From contig NZ_CAMLGT010000175.1 of NCBI RefSeq assembly GCF_946479605.1, forward strand, positions 1-8,204: a stretch of 8,204 nucleotides of DNA. Reading direction: 5' to 3'. The DNA is from an uncultured Lacibacter sp. GTDB lineage: Bacteria > Bacteroidota > Bacteroidia > Chitinophagales > Chitinophagaceae. The position numbers and the translations under genes are program-made. Positions 1 to 6,216 of the stretch are shown here, piece after piece (within the stretch, counting starts at the first letter, position 1; every line of letters begins with the position of its first letter). The notes below the pieces were generated by a model. That model did not search any database. It worked only from the letters and a program-made list of their open reading frames with translations, and had not been told where the DNA came from.

Positions 1-98
1 CACCAAAACAACTGTATGAAGAAATTGGTATTGACGCCAACGGTATTGTAAAAACTGTGAGAGAGATGATGGGCGTGAGGGTGACAGTGAAAGCTTAA
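1..98 (+). CDS. C-terminal end of a transketolase/DXS-like enzyme (partial)
   Basis: Only the last 31 codons are present (frame begins at base 3, stop TAA at 96-98); the rest lies left of the window. The peptide contains LYEEIGIDANGIVKTVREMM, which resembles the extreme C-terminus of thiamine diphosphate enzymes of the transketolase superfamily, where a short helix with a G[IL]DA..I motif closes the last domain. Candidates are 1-deoxy-D-xylulose-5-phosphate synthase, which makes the isoprenoid precursor DXP, or the C-terminal half of a split transketolase. The fragment cannot decide between them. It is convergent with scpA, and the two share the palindromic terminator that begins 20 bases downstream. 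The coding frame is well supported by continuity from the edge to a stop just before a terminator; the family call is tentative. Confidence 0.5.
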   Translation, partial: PKQLYEEIGIDANGIVKTVREMMGVRVTVKA

Positions 99-118
99 TA
101 AAAAAAGTAATGGTGATA

Positions 119-150
119 AAAAACGCCGCATCAATTGATGCGGCGTTTTT
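119..150. terminator. Bidirectional intrinsic terminator between the left-edge gene and scpA
   Basis: This is a perfect 32-base palindrome: 16 bases per arm, pairing symmetrically about 134/135, with a GC-rich core (ACGCCGCATC). It is flanked by five A residues on the left and five T residues on the right, so an RNA read in either direction ends in a hairpin followed by U residues. It lies 20 bases after the plus-strand stop and directly after the scpA stop codon (152-154 on the minus strand), so it can serve both convergent genes. Confidence 0.9.
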
Positions 151-151
151 A

Positions 152-1012
152 TTATTGCTCTTCCGTTTCATTATCTGTTTCTGTTTGCGGTGGTTCTTCT
201 TCCGCCTGTTCCTGTTCTTCTGCTGCTTCTTTCTTTTCAAAAATATCATTGTCTATATCGTCCGGACGCTCATCGTTCCACTCCACAATAAAATTGTTCT
301 TTCCTTCGCCCACCAGCAGGGTCATGTAACGTTGCTGTGAAAGCTCAAGCAGCGACAGGAATAAGAAAATAGCGTGGATACGGTTCTCCACTACATCAAA
401 TAACTTTTCGAAGGGCATGGTCTTTTCCTTCTTTACCATATCCAGCATGTATTCACGGCTGCCTTCCATGGTATAGTTATACTGCACCACGGTATGCACC
501 GGTTTGTTGAAACGTTCGTGGTGTTTCTTCATTACCCGTTCAAACGTTTTCATCAGTTTAAACATAGTAATGGTTTGTATCTCGGTGCCTTCACCTGATT
601 CTTCACCAATACTTGCCAGCTCTTTGGCAATATTTCCACGCTTCACCATGAGCATGCGCATGGCTTCCATTTCTGCCATCTGCACACTGGCTTCCTTAAA
701 GCGTTTGTATTCAAGAATTTTATCAACCAACTCCTGGCGTGGATCAATTTCATTTCCCTGTTCATCCAACTCTTTGCGTGGCAACAGCATTTTTGCTTTG
801 ATACGCATGAGTGTGGAGATGAATAAAATAAACTCACTCGACAGTTCAATATTCAGCTGTTCACTTTTATGGATAAAATCCATAAAGTCTTTAATGATAC
901 GGGTGATGGGAATATTGTAAATATCCAGCTCATCACGTTCAATAAAAAACAACAGGAGATCGAACGGGCCTTCAAACTGCGGCAGCTTTATCTGGTATGA
1001 TTCTGTTTGCAA
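152..1012 (-). CDS. scpA: Segregation and condensation protein A (ScpA kleisin)
   Basis: ScpA is the kleisin subunit of the bacterial SMC-ScpA-ScpB condensin, which compacts and segregates the chromosome. With the start used here the protein has 286 residues. The N-terminal SMC-neck binding region begins with YQIKLPQFEGPFDLLLFFI (about residues 6-24) and continues to the family signature RIKAKMLLP (about 70-78). A variable linker follows, then a C-terminal winged-helix region (about 200-246, PFEKLFDVVENRIHAIFLFL) that binds the SMC head. The last 35 or so residues form a Glu/Gln/Asp-rich tail that looks disordered. The frame stays open upstream to a TTG at 1066. That TTG is part of a good -7 promoter box, and the extra codons run through an inverted repeat, so I prefer the TTG at 1010-1012, close to where family members normally begin. 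scpB is not in the window. Function is sure; the start is uncertain. Confidence 0.93.
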   Translation of the reverse strand: MQTESYQIKLPQFEGPFDLLLFFIERDELDIYNIPITRIIKDFMDFIHKSEQLNIELSSEFILFISTLMRIKAKMLLPRKELDEQGNEIDPRQELVDKILEYKRFKEASVQMAEMEAMRMLMVKRGNIAKELASIGEESGEGTEIQTITMFKLMKTFERVMKKHHERFNKPVHTVVQYNYTMEGSREYMLDMVKKEKTMPFEKLFDVVENRIHAIFLFLSLLELSQQRYMTLLVGEGKNNFIVEWNDERPDDIDNDIFEKKEAAEEQEQAEEEPPQTETDNETEEQ

Positions 1013-1033
1013 AATAGTATCTGTTTTAACGAA

Positions 1034-1063
1034 CAAGTCCCGGCCAATCTGTGCCGGGACTTG
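1034..1063 (-). promoter_or_regulatory. 11-bp perfect inverted repeat (terminator or operator) between the DUF3078 gene and scpA
   Basis: The arms CAAGTCCCGGC (1034-1044) and GCCGGGACTTG (1053-1063) are exact reverse complements around an 8-base spacer. The repeat starts 23 bases beyond the stop of the DUF3078 gene on the minus strand, a normal place for an intrinsic terminator. However, the following bases (TTCGTTAAAAC) make only a weak U tract. It also lies directly after the putative scpA -7 box, so it would straddle the scpA transcription start. An operator is therefore a real alternative. That it is structured is certain; which role it has is open. Confidence 0.65.
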
Positions 1064-1092
1064 CAAATGTAGGGAACTAAACCGTACTAAAA
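1064..1092 (-). promoter_or_regulatory. Putative Bacteroidota-type promoter of scpA
   Basis: The minus strand reads TACATTTG at 1071-1064, an exact match to the -7 consensus TAnnTTTG of Bacteroidota. The -33 element is poor: TTTT at 1092-1089, 17 bases upstream. It overlaps the stop region of the DUF3078 gene. The distance to the preferred scpA start at 1012 is about 51 bases, longer than for the other genes here. Confidence 0.35.
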
Positions 1093-2025
1093 TGTAGCGG
1101 TAAAGCCTATACCCAGTAATGATTTGAGCTGTGTGCCCAGTAACCCGCCTGTTTCCACATTTTTCACATCATGGTCGTAGATCAGGTCGAAATTATAGGT
1201 AAACCCAATGTATTTATTGACCTTGAAACCCAGCGTGTTGGTCCAGAAAACATCTATATTTTGCGGGTTGTTCTTGTAATTGCTGAACAGATCGAGCCGG
1301 CTGGTGAGGTTGATATTTTTCGCCAATTCCTTTTTGAGGTTGGCCGATAAAAATGCACCTATTTCATTTATGGAGCCTTTGGTGGTATCTGTAAAATTGA
1401 ACAACCGACGAATGTCTTTGTTGGCTTCATTTACAATAACCCACCGGGAGGTGACAGGCGAAAGAAACACATCAAATGTTGCGTTAGGCTTGTACATGAT
1501 ACCGGGCGATACCAACAGGTATGCCGGTGCAAAAAAACTGGAGTTCTTTTCTTTTGGATCAACTGCATAATTGTAACCTGTTGTCATTTGTGTACGCAGG
1601 TTTACCAGTGCCGATACATACCAGTCGCTTTTTGCAGTATCGCCCAACTGATAACCATAACGTGAAAGCAGATCAAGACGGTCATCGTTTTTTCGGGTGC
1701 CGATGCTGGTGGCGTTTACAATACCATATTGCGCATTAAGCGTATTATCCCATACACTCCTGTTCTTCTTATAATAAGCAAACGTGTTGGCCAATGCATT
1801 TATGGAAAACGAAAACTTCTCTGCACCGGCAGCCCAGTTTCGGCTGGCTCCCTGGCTGAGGTTCAGGTTAAATACACCGCCTTTTGTCCATCCATCTTTT
1901 TGTTCAGGTTCTTTCTTAATGGTTTTGTTCGATTCATCTTTCATCCGTTTTACTTCTGCATCCTGTGCAACTGCTGTAAGGCTACACAAAGCAACTGCAG
2001 CAGAAAAAATAAACTGTTTCATCAT
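1087..2025 (-). CDS. DUF3078 domain-containing exported protein
   Basis: The product has 312 residues and resembles the DUF3078 family of Bacteroidota, whose function is unknown. Residues 1-20 form a typical signal peptide (Lys at 3, hydrophobic stretch, cleavage probably at AVA|QD). Cys14 sits inside the hydrophobic stretch and is not in a lipobox, so this is probably not a lipoprotein. The mature part starts with a charged Lys/Glu segment (about 24-45), then GWTKGGVFNLNLSQGASRNW and alternating polar/hydrophobic strands to a terminal GIGFTATF. A strand-rich sequence ending in an aromatic residue suggests an outer-membrane beta-barrel-like protein; that location is inferred. Two ATG codons stand in tandem at 2020-2025, and either may be used. 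It has its own putative promoter and is followed by the inverted repeat at 1034-1063. It is not evidently linked in function to scpA or mscL. Confidence 0.85.
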   Translation of the reverse strand: MMKQFIFSAAVALCSLTAVAQDAEVKRMKDESNKTIKKEPEQKDGWTKGGVFNLNLSQGASRNWAAGAEKFSFSINALANTFAYYKKNRSVWDNTLNAQYGIVNATSIGTRKNDDRLDLLSRYGYQLGDTAKSDWYVSALVNLRTQMTTGYNYAVDPKEKNSSFFAPAYLLVSPGIMYKPNATFDVFLSPVTSRWVIVNEANKDIRRLFNFTDTTKGSINEIGAFLSANLKKELAKNINLTSRLDLFSNYKNNPQNIDVFWTNTLGFKVNKYIGFTYNFDLIYDHDVKNVETGGLLGTQLKSLLGIGFTATF

Positions 2026-2051
2026 AAGTGGTTGTTTACTGTTTACATCTG

Positions 2052-2082
2052 CAAAGATGAAGCCATGTTGATGAATAAAAAA
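2052..2082 (-). promoter_or_regulatory. Putative promoter of the DUF3078 gene
   Basis: The minus strand shows CATCTTTG at 2059-2052 (seven of eight matches to TAnnTTTG), 26 bases before the ATG. A TTTT stands 19 bases upstream at 2082-2079 as a weak -33 element. This -33 position falls in the T tract of the mscL terminator, so the two signals would be interleaved. Confidence 0.35.
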
Positions 2083-2109
2083 ACAGCAAAGAAAAATTCT
2101 TTGCTGTTT
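2081..2109 (-). terminator. Intrinsic terminator of mscL
   Basis: Two 13-base arms, AAACAGCAAAGAA (2081-2093) and TTCTTTGCTGTTT (2097-2109), pair perfectly around a 3-base loop. On the minus strand the hairpin begins 15 bases after the mscL stop, and its descending arm runs into an unbroken tract of seven T residues, a standard intrinsic terminator. Confidence 0.85.
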
Positions 2110-2124
2110 GTATTTCTGTTGAAT

Positions 2125-2496
2125 TTATTTTTTGAGTGCGTCCCTTATTTCACGCAGCAGTGCAATGTCTTCCGGTGTGGCTGGTGGCGGTGCTGCTTCT
2201 TCTTTTTTCTTTGATGCATTGATGCCCTTCACAATTAAAAACAGGACAAATGCAATAATGATAAAGCTGATCACATTACTCAGAAATGAACCATACTTAA
2301 CAGCTCCTATTTTCAGGTCGGCAATATTGCTGAGGTTGGCAGCTTTTAAAGCAGGATTAAGAATAAGCGGAGTAATTACATCATCAACCATTGAAGAAAC
2401 GATTTTGCCAAAGGCTCCGCCAATAACCACACCTATTGCCAGGTCAATGACATTGCCTTTCATTGCAAACTCTTTAAATTCTTTAAGCATTCCCAT
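2125..2496 (-). CDS. mscL: Large-conductance mechanosensitive channel MscL
   Basis: MscL is an inner-membrane homopentamer that opens under membrane tension and releases solutes during hypo-osmotic shock. The 123-residue product has the family layout. An amphipathic N-terminal helix ([12 protein letters not shown], about 4-15) is followed by TM1 with [28 protein letters not shown] (about 16-43), which carries the glycine-rich pore-lining pattern. Then come a short periplasmic loop with AVKYG, TM2 (about 70-90), and a charged, proline-containing linker leading to a C-terminal bundle helix ([16 protein letters not shown]). The length is slightly below the E. coli protein because the periplasmic loop is short. 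The ATG at 2496 is used; the ATG two codons later is also possible. It has its own promoter and a strong terminator, so it looks monocistronic. Confidence 0.97.
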   Translation of the reverse strand: MGMLKEFKEFAMKGNVIDLAIGVVIGGAFGKIVSSMVDDVITPLILNPALKAANLSNIADLKIGAVKYGSFLSNVISFIIIAFVLFLIVKGINASKKKEEAAPPPATPEDIALLREIRDALKK

Positions 2497-2531
2497 AATA
2501 TTGATTTTTTTATTGTGATGAATAATGACTG

Positions 2532-2562
2532 CAAGAATACATCCGGTGGAGGGTGCTGCAAA
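2532..2562 (-). promoter_or_regulatory. Putative promoter of mscL
   Basis: On the minus strand an exact -33 TTTG (2562-2559) is followed after 19 bases by TATTCTTG (2539-2532), seven of eight matches to TAnnTTTG. The box lies 35 bases before the mscL ATG, in the 95-base gap after ppk2. It is among the best-matching promoters of the window. No terminator hairpin for ppk2 is evident in this gap, so some readthrough from ppk2 is possible. Confidence 0.5.
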
Positions 2563-2591
2563 TCTGTAAAAAATATTCTCTATTTCAAACT

Positions 2592-3338
2592 TTATTTTTT
2601 CAGACCAGGGTATTGCATCTTCAGCTTCTTCAATGTTTCATACACGGTTGTTGCAATCACAAACTCTTTGTACCAGTTCTGATCGCTGGGTACAATATAC
2701 CATGGTACTTTGTTGCAGGTGTTAAAACATTGTTCGTAATACTGCATGTATTTCTTCCACAGTTTTGCTTCTGCAAAATCCTTATCATTATACTTCCACA
2801 TTTTACGTGGGTCGTGTGTACGTTCCTGCAGGCGTTGCTGCTGTTCCTCGGGTGAAATATGCAGGTAAAACTTCAGAATATGTGTACTGTTGTGTTTCAC
2901 AAGTAATTCTTCAAAATCATTAATGGCCTTTAACCGTTGCTCGGCTGTAGCATCATCGCACCAGCCATGTACACGTGTAATTAAAACATCTTCGTAATGG
3001 CTGCGGTTAAATATCCTGATCATTCCTTTTGCCGGTGCCGCTTCATGCACACGCCATAAAAAATCATGACTTAATTCTTCGGCAGTTGGCGCCTTGAACG
3101 ATTTTACAGAAACACCCATTGGGTTGAGCGAACCAAATACATCCCTGATAGCGCCATCTTTACCACTTGCATCCATTCCCTGGATAATCACCAGCAAACT
3201 GTGTTTTGCTTCAGCAATAAGCAGGTTCTGTAATTCATCCAGCTCAACAAGTATCCTTTCTGTTTTGGCTTTTGTTTTTTCTTTATCCAGTTTACGTGGT
3301 GCTCTGGTACTGATGGAGGAGAGTTTCACTTTGGCCAT
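2592..3338 (-). CDS. ppk2: Polyphosphate kinase 2 family protein (PPK2)
   Basis: PPK2 enzymes transfer phosphate between polyphosphate and nucleotides, usually in the direction of nucleotide synthesis (AMP to ADP or ADP to ATP). The 248-residue protein is a single P-loop domain. Walker [10 protein letters not shown] is at about 54-62. [22 protein letters not shown] (about 81-102) precedes the Walker B region [18 protein letters not shown] (about 107-124). The Arg-rich lid with [15 protein letters not shown] is at about 173-187. The C-terminal [17 protein letters not shown] is typical of the family. All expected active-site motifs are present. The FKAPT/HDFLWR style resembles the class III group, members of which can phosphorylate both AMP and ADP; the class is inferred, not shown. 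It is probably cytoplasmic. It is divergent from the EamA transporter and sits upstream of mscL. Confidence 0.93.
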   Translation of the reverse strand: MAKVKLSSISTRAPRKLDKEKTKAKTERILVELDELQNLLIAEAKHSLLVIIQGMDASGKDGAIRDVFGSLNPMGVSVKSFKAPTAEELSHDFLWRVHEAAPAKGMIRIFNRSHYEDVLITRVHGWCDDATAEQRLKAINDFEELLVKHNSTHILKFYLHISPEEQQQRLQERTHDPRKMWKYNDKDFAEAKLWKKYMQYYEQCFNTCNKVPWYIVPSDQNWYKEFVIATTVYETLKKLKMQYPGLKK

Positions 3339-3342
3339 GCTG

Positions 3343-3356
3343 TTCGTTTATACGAA
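3343..3356. promoter_or_regulatory. Short inverted repeat at the expected ppk2 transcription start
   Basis: TTCGT (3343-3347) and ACGAA (3352-3356) are reverse complements around TTAT. The element lies 5-18 bases before the ppk2 ATG and just downstream of its putative -7 box. It could be a small operator or chance in AT-rich DNA. Confidence 0.25.
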
Positions 3357-3359
3357 TAT

Positions 3360-3391
3360 AAAACATATACAACAGTACCGCATGAACCAAT
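3360..3391 (-). promoter_or_regulatory. Putative promoter of ppk2
   Basis: The minus strand carries ATTG (3391-3388), then 20 bases, then TATGTTTT (3367-3360): three of four matches to the -33 and seven of eight to the -7 consensus. The -7 box ends 21 bases before the ATG, a spacing shared with the other promoters proposed here. Confidence 0.4.
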
Positions 3392-3414
3392 ATTGACATC
3401 TCATCAAAAACTCT

Positions 3415-3445
3415 GTTGACATTTGCTGCTTTTCCCGAACCTTTG
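3415..3445 (+). promoter_or_regulatory. Putative promoter of the EamA transporter gene
   Basis: GTTG (3415-3418), a 19-base spacer and AACCTTTG (3438-3445) give three of four and seven of eight matches to the Bacteroidota -33/-7 pattern. The box ends only 11 bases before the ATG, so the transcript would be nearly leaderless. Confidence 0.35.
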
Positions 3446-3456
3446 CATCTTCTTCT

Positions 3457-4326
3457 ATGCATCCAAAACTATTTAACTGGCTCCTGTTTCTTGTATTATC
3501 GCTGGTATGGGGCAGTTCTTTTATACTCATGAAAGAGGGATTGAAAGAATTGTCGGCTTACGAAGTGGCAGCCATACGCATGTTAAGTGCGGGCATTGTA
3601 CTGTTGCCGTTTGCCCTCAGAAGTTTTAAACGCATGCAGCGGAAGGATCTTGGCCTGTTGATATTAACCGGTTTACTCGGCAGTTTTTTCCCGGCCATTT
3701 TGTTTTGCGTTGCTGAAACAAAGATCGACAGTGCATTAGCTGGCATGCTCAATGCGTTAACACCTTTGTGTGTTATTTGCATTGGTGCATTATTTTTTCA
3801 TGCACCGGTAGTAAAACACAAGTTGTTGGGTGTGTTGATTGGGTTTGCAGGTATGTTACTCCTGTTTCTTTCGCAGCGTGGCGAAGGCAGCAATAGTCAT
3901 CTTTTTTATGCAGCACTGATCTTGCTGGCTACGTTGTTTTACGGATTAAATGTGAACATCAGTAATCATTTTCTAAAGCATGTAGGCTCGCTTGATATTG
4001 CAGCCATTGCATTTGTTACATTAATTCCGCTGTCGCTGATGGTTTTATTGATGGCAGGTTTTGCACAACATGATTTCAGCAGCTGGGCCGTTATCCGGTC
4101 TGTTTCAGCTTCTTCTTTACTGGGCATTTTCGGAACAGCTGTTGCAACTGTATTATTTTATATGCTGATGAAGCGTGCCGGGCCTTTGTTTTCCTCCATG
4201 GTTACATACGGAATTCCTTTCGTTGCTGTTGGCTGGGGATTGCTGGCTGGCGAAGTGGTTGCTTTGTTGCAAATTGTTGGACTGTTGATCATTCTTGCTG
4301 GTGTTTACATTACCACCCGGCAATAA
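3457..4326 (+). CDS. EamA/DMT-family transporter
   Basis: The 289-residue protein is almost entirely hydrophobic, with about ten membrane helices in two EamA repeats (about 10-140 and 150-287). The family's N-terminal pattern is clear: a first helix with SLVWGSSFILMKEGL (about 15-29) and then AIRMLSAGIVLLPFAL. The first repeat has the NALTPLCVICIGALFF stretch. The second contains ATLFYGLNVNISNHFL at its start and later FSSMVTYGIPFVAVGWG, with EVVALLQIVGLLIILAGVYI closing the protein. These proteins are inner-membrane drug/metabolite carriers that often export amino acids or other small molecules; the substrate cannot be told from sequence. The start is the first ATG in frame after a putative promoter. 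It is the only plus-strand gene between the minus-strand blocks and converges with frr. Confidence 0.92.
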   Translation: MHPKLFNWLLFLVLSLVWGSSFILMKEGLKELSAYEVAAIRMLSAGIVLLPFALRSFKRMQRKDLGLLILTGLLGSFFPAILFCVAETKIDSALAGMLNALTPLCVICIGALFFHAPVVKHKLLGVLIGFAGMLLLFLSQRGEGSNSHLFYAALILLATLFYGLNVNISNHFLKHVGSLDIAAIAFVTLIPLSLMVLLMAGFAQHDFSSWAVIRSVSASSLLGIFGTAVATVLFYMLMKRAGPLFSSMVTYGIPFVAVGWGLLAGEVVALLQIVGLLIILAGVYITTRQ

Positions 4327-4327
4327 A

Positions 4328-4351
4328 AAAGGAGTGCTTACGCACCCCTTT
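4328..4351 (-). terminator. Intrinsic terminator of frr, between convergent genes
   Basis: Arms AAAGGAGTGC (4328-4337) and GCACCCCTTT (4342-4351) surround the loop TTAC. One position differs: 4333/4346 is an A-C mismatch in a plus-strand RNA but a permitted G-U pair in a minus-strand RNA. Only the minus-strand RNA then ends in a long U run (TTTTTTATTG). The element therefore favours termination of frr, 21 bases after its stop. It starts one base after the EamA gene's stop and could act weakly on that transcript. Confidence 0.8.
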
Positions 4352-4372
4352 ACAGGACATATTGATGGGTTT

Positions 4373-4936
4373 TTAAACAGACATGATCTCTTTATCTTTT
4401 GCCTGCAAATGTTTATCGATCTGCGCAGTATAATTATCCGTTAATACCTGGATGTCTTTTTCAGCATCTTTTGCAGCATCTTCACTCAAGCCGTCTTTCT
4501 GCAGTTTCTTGATCTGTTCAATTGCATCACGACGGATATTACGGATCGCCACTTTGGTATGTTCACCTTCTGCATTTACACGCTTCACCAATTCTTTTCT
4601 TCTCTCTTCTGTTAATGGGGGAAGAAACAGGCGGATAATATTACCGTCGTTCTGAGGAGCCAAACCAAGGTTTGAATTGATGATGGCACGCTCAATTGGC
4701 TGCAGCATATTTTTTTCCCAAGGCTGAATGGTTAATGTACGGGCATCGGTAACGCTGATATTACCTATTTGGTTAATAGGCGTGGGTGTACCATAATAAT
4801 CCACCACAATTCCATCGAGCATATTCGGGTTGGCCCTGCCTGCACGGATCTTTACAAGTTCAATTTCCAGGTGCTGAATGGCTTTTTTCATGTGCTCTTC
4901 AGCATCGTCCATGATTAACGAAAGCTCTTCTGACAT
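4373..4936 (-). CDS. frr: Ribosome recycling factor
   Basis: RRF acts with EF-G to split the post-termination ribosome so that its subunits can be reused; it is cytosolic and normally essential. The 187-residue product matches the family's usual length of about 185 and its tRNA-like two-domain shape. The long-helix domain is formed by residues 1-30 and about 105-187. The first part holds VKIRAGRANPNML (about 28-40) and the last part holds LPPLTEERRKELVKRVNAEGEHTKVAIRNIRRDA (about 105-138). The small beta domain between them contains VDYYGTPTPINQIGNISVTDARTLTIQPWEKN. All signature segments are intact. It has its own promoter and terminator. The usual neighbour pyrH is not in the window. Confidence 0.98.
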   Translation of the reverse strand: MSEELSLIMDDAEEHMKKAIQHLEIELVKIRAGRANPNMLDGIVVDYYGTPTPINQIGNISVTDARTLTIQPWEKNMLQPIERAIINSNLGLAPQNDGNIIRLFLPPLTEERRKELVKRVNAEGEHTKVAIRNIRRDAIEQIKKLQKDGLSEDAAKDAEKDIQVLTDNYTAQIDKHLQAKDKEIMSV

Positions 4937-4958
4937 ACTATTATAAATTATTGAGCTG

Positions 4959-4989
4959 CAAACCTACAGAAATGTTGTTGATTGCCACA
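4959..4989 (-). promoter_or_regulatory. Putative promoter of frr
   Basis: The minus strand shows TAGGTTTG at 4966-4959, an exact -7 match, with TGTG 19 bases upstream (4989-4986) as a three-of-four -33 element. It lies 22 bases before the frr ATG, in the 68-base gap after the wecA-like gene. No terminator hairpin for the wecA-like gene is evident in that gap. Confidence 0.5.
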
Positions 4990-5004
4990 GTAGAAAAATC
5001 AGGA

Positions 5005-6162
5005 CTATTTCTGTTTCGCCAGCTCCGTTTTCTCCGGTACAACAACAGTACCTGTAGCAAGGGGAATCACTTTTGTTTCGCCATTGAGTGTTGTCTCCTC
5101 AGCCGATGTCGGCTTAAAGAGTTTACGGCGGTTGCTGCGGTTAGAATAGATCAACAGACTGATTACTGAAAAACCTACGCTGATAAGACCGAGCAACAAA
5201 AACGTAATATTCAACTCCCGTGCAAGAATGGTTGCACCGGCAATAACCACATTAAATGAAACTGCAAGGAATGTGACCATTTTATGATTAAAGCCTTTGG
5301 CAAGAAGCAGGTGATGCACATGATTCCTGTCGGGACTAAAGGGTGAACGACGTGAAAGAATGCGGTATGCAAAAATGCGAAGCGTATCGAACAAAGGAAC
5401 AAACAGGATAGCAAAACCAATGGCAGGTGCAGCGGGCAGGTATACTTTTGCAGTGGGTACTGTTGCCACCTGTATAAACTTGATCACAAGAATTGAGTTG
5501 ACGATACCCAGCAACAATGAGCCGGTATCGCCCATAAATATTTTTGCCGGCGAAATATTGAAGATGAGAAAAGCTCCCAGGCTACCAGCCATGGCAAAAG
5601 CCATCATGGCATAAAATGGCTGTTCGGCCAGCACAAAATAAATTCCAAAACTTATAGCGGTAAACAACCCTAATGAACCTGCAAGTCCGTCTACCCCATC
5701 AATAAGATTAAAAGAATTGGTAATAACAATAATGGTGAGATAGGTAAAAGCAAGGCTCAGGATAAACGGCATTTTCTCAAAGCCCATAAATCCGTACATG
5801 CCATCAATAATCACCCCGCCTTTGTACACAATAATGAATGCAGCCAGTAACTGACCCAGAAATTTCTTTAAGGGCGTAAGCACCACGATATCATCTTTTA
5901 ACCCAAGAAAGAAAATAATGAGAAAAGCGGCGGCGAAATATTGTACTTCAATTACTGAAGCCGGAACCGCTATTAAAAACCCAAGAATAAACCCTGAAAA
6001 AATACCAATGCCCCCAAGCGAAGGAATGGGGTTGGCATGCACCTTACGGTCATCATCCGGAACATCAAAAAGATGCTTCTTCTCAGCCACCCTTATGATA
6101 ATGGGAATAGCTGAGTATGTAATTAAGAACGCAATGACTGCGCCGATTAGAAGGTGATCCAT
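5005..6162 (-). CDS. WecA/TagO-type undecaprenyl-phosphate sugar-phosphate transferase (MraY family)
   Basis: Enzymes of this family transfer a sugar-1-phosphate, usually GlcNAc-1-phosphate, from UDP-sugar to undecaprenyl phosphate at the inner membrane, the first step of O-antigen, capsule or similar glycan synthesis. The 385-residue protein has about eleven membrane helices and every key motif: DVPDDDRKVHANPIPSLGG (about 33-51), the catalytic/Mg-binding LKDD (88-91), NSFNLIDGVDGLAG (149-162), FMGDTGS (209-215) and PDRNHVHHLLL (277-287). The HVHH form points to the WecA/TagO/WbpL branch and away from MraY, which acts on UDP-MurNAc-pentapeptide. After the last helix (about 320-340) there is a 45-residue Lys/Glu/Thr-rich cytoplasmic tail of no known role. 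The sugar used is inferred. The gene is divergent from tkt and has its own promoter. Confidence 0.92.
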   Translation of the reverse strand: MDHLLIGAVIAFLITYSAIPIIIRVAEKKHLFDVPDDDRKVHANPIPSLGGIGIFSGFILGFLIAVPASVIEVQYFAAAFLIIFFLGLKDDIVVLTPLKKFLGQLLAAFIIVYKGGVIIDGMYGFMGFEKMPFILSLAFTYLTIIVITNSFNLIDGVDGLAGSLGLFTAISFGIYFVLAEQPFYAMMAFAMAGSLGAFLIFNISPAKIFMGDTGSLLLGIVNSILVIKFIQVATVPTAKVYLPAAPAIGFAILFVPLFDTLRIFAYRILSRRSPFSPDRNHVHHLLLAKGFNHKMVTFLAVSFNVVIAGATILARELNITFLLLGLISVGFSVISLLIYSNRSNRRKLFKPTSAEETTLNGETKVIPLATGTVVVPEKTELAKQK

Positions 6163-6185
6163 GCAGTTGACTTATTCAGTAAGTG

Positions 6186-6216
6186 CAAATCTATATGTTC
6201 TGAGCCGAAAGAGAAA
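6186..6216 (-). promoter_or_regulatory. Putative promoter of the wecA-like gene
   Basis: On the minus strand TTTC (6216-6213) precedes, after 19 bases, TAGATTTG (6193-6186): a three-of-four -33 and an exact -7 match. The box ends 23 bases before the ATG. The inverted repeat beginning at 6217 abuts its upstream edge. Confidence 0.5.

Noticed and set aside
110..340. Plus-strand frames opposite the scpA 3' end, rich in Phe/Cys or Ser
   Set aside because: Their composition is what the Glu/Gln-rich scpA tail gives when read in reverse, and they begin inside the terminator palindrome.
504..920. A 138-codon plus-strand open frame opposite scpA
   Set aside because: It lies entirely within the conserved scpA coding sequence, is Ser/Ile-rich without a known domain, and no gene is expected antisense there.
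1087..2025. Possible lipoprotein signal in the DUF3078 protein because of Cys14
   Set aside because: The residues before the Cys (VALC) do not fit a lipobox, and a normal signal peptidase I site (AVA before QD) follows.
1729..2214. A 161-codon plus-strand open frame opposite the DUF3078 and mscL genes
   Set aside because: Its product is Cys/Phe-rich with no recognisable domain, it spans a terminator and the ends of two well-supported genes on the other strand, and it has no promoter-like signal of its own.
3348..3530. Short minus-strand frame in the ppk2/EamA divergent gap
   Set aside because: It overlaps both putative promoters and the start of the EamA gene, and its 60-residue product shows no domain or signal peptide.
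2592..4326. A possible defence or novel operon made of ppk2, mscL and the transporter
   Set aside because: The genes have separate promoters, two strands and a strong terminator after mscL, and all belong to common housekeeping families.
5005..6162. Assignment of the polyprenyl-phosphate transferase as MraY
   Set aside because: The HVHH motif and the DVPDDDRKVH start fit the WecA/TagO branch, and no peptidoglycan (mur/dcw) genes are nearby.
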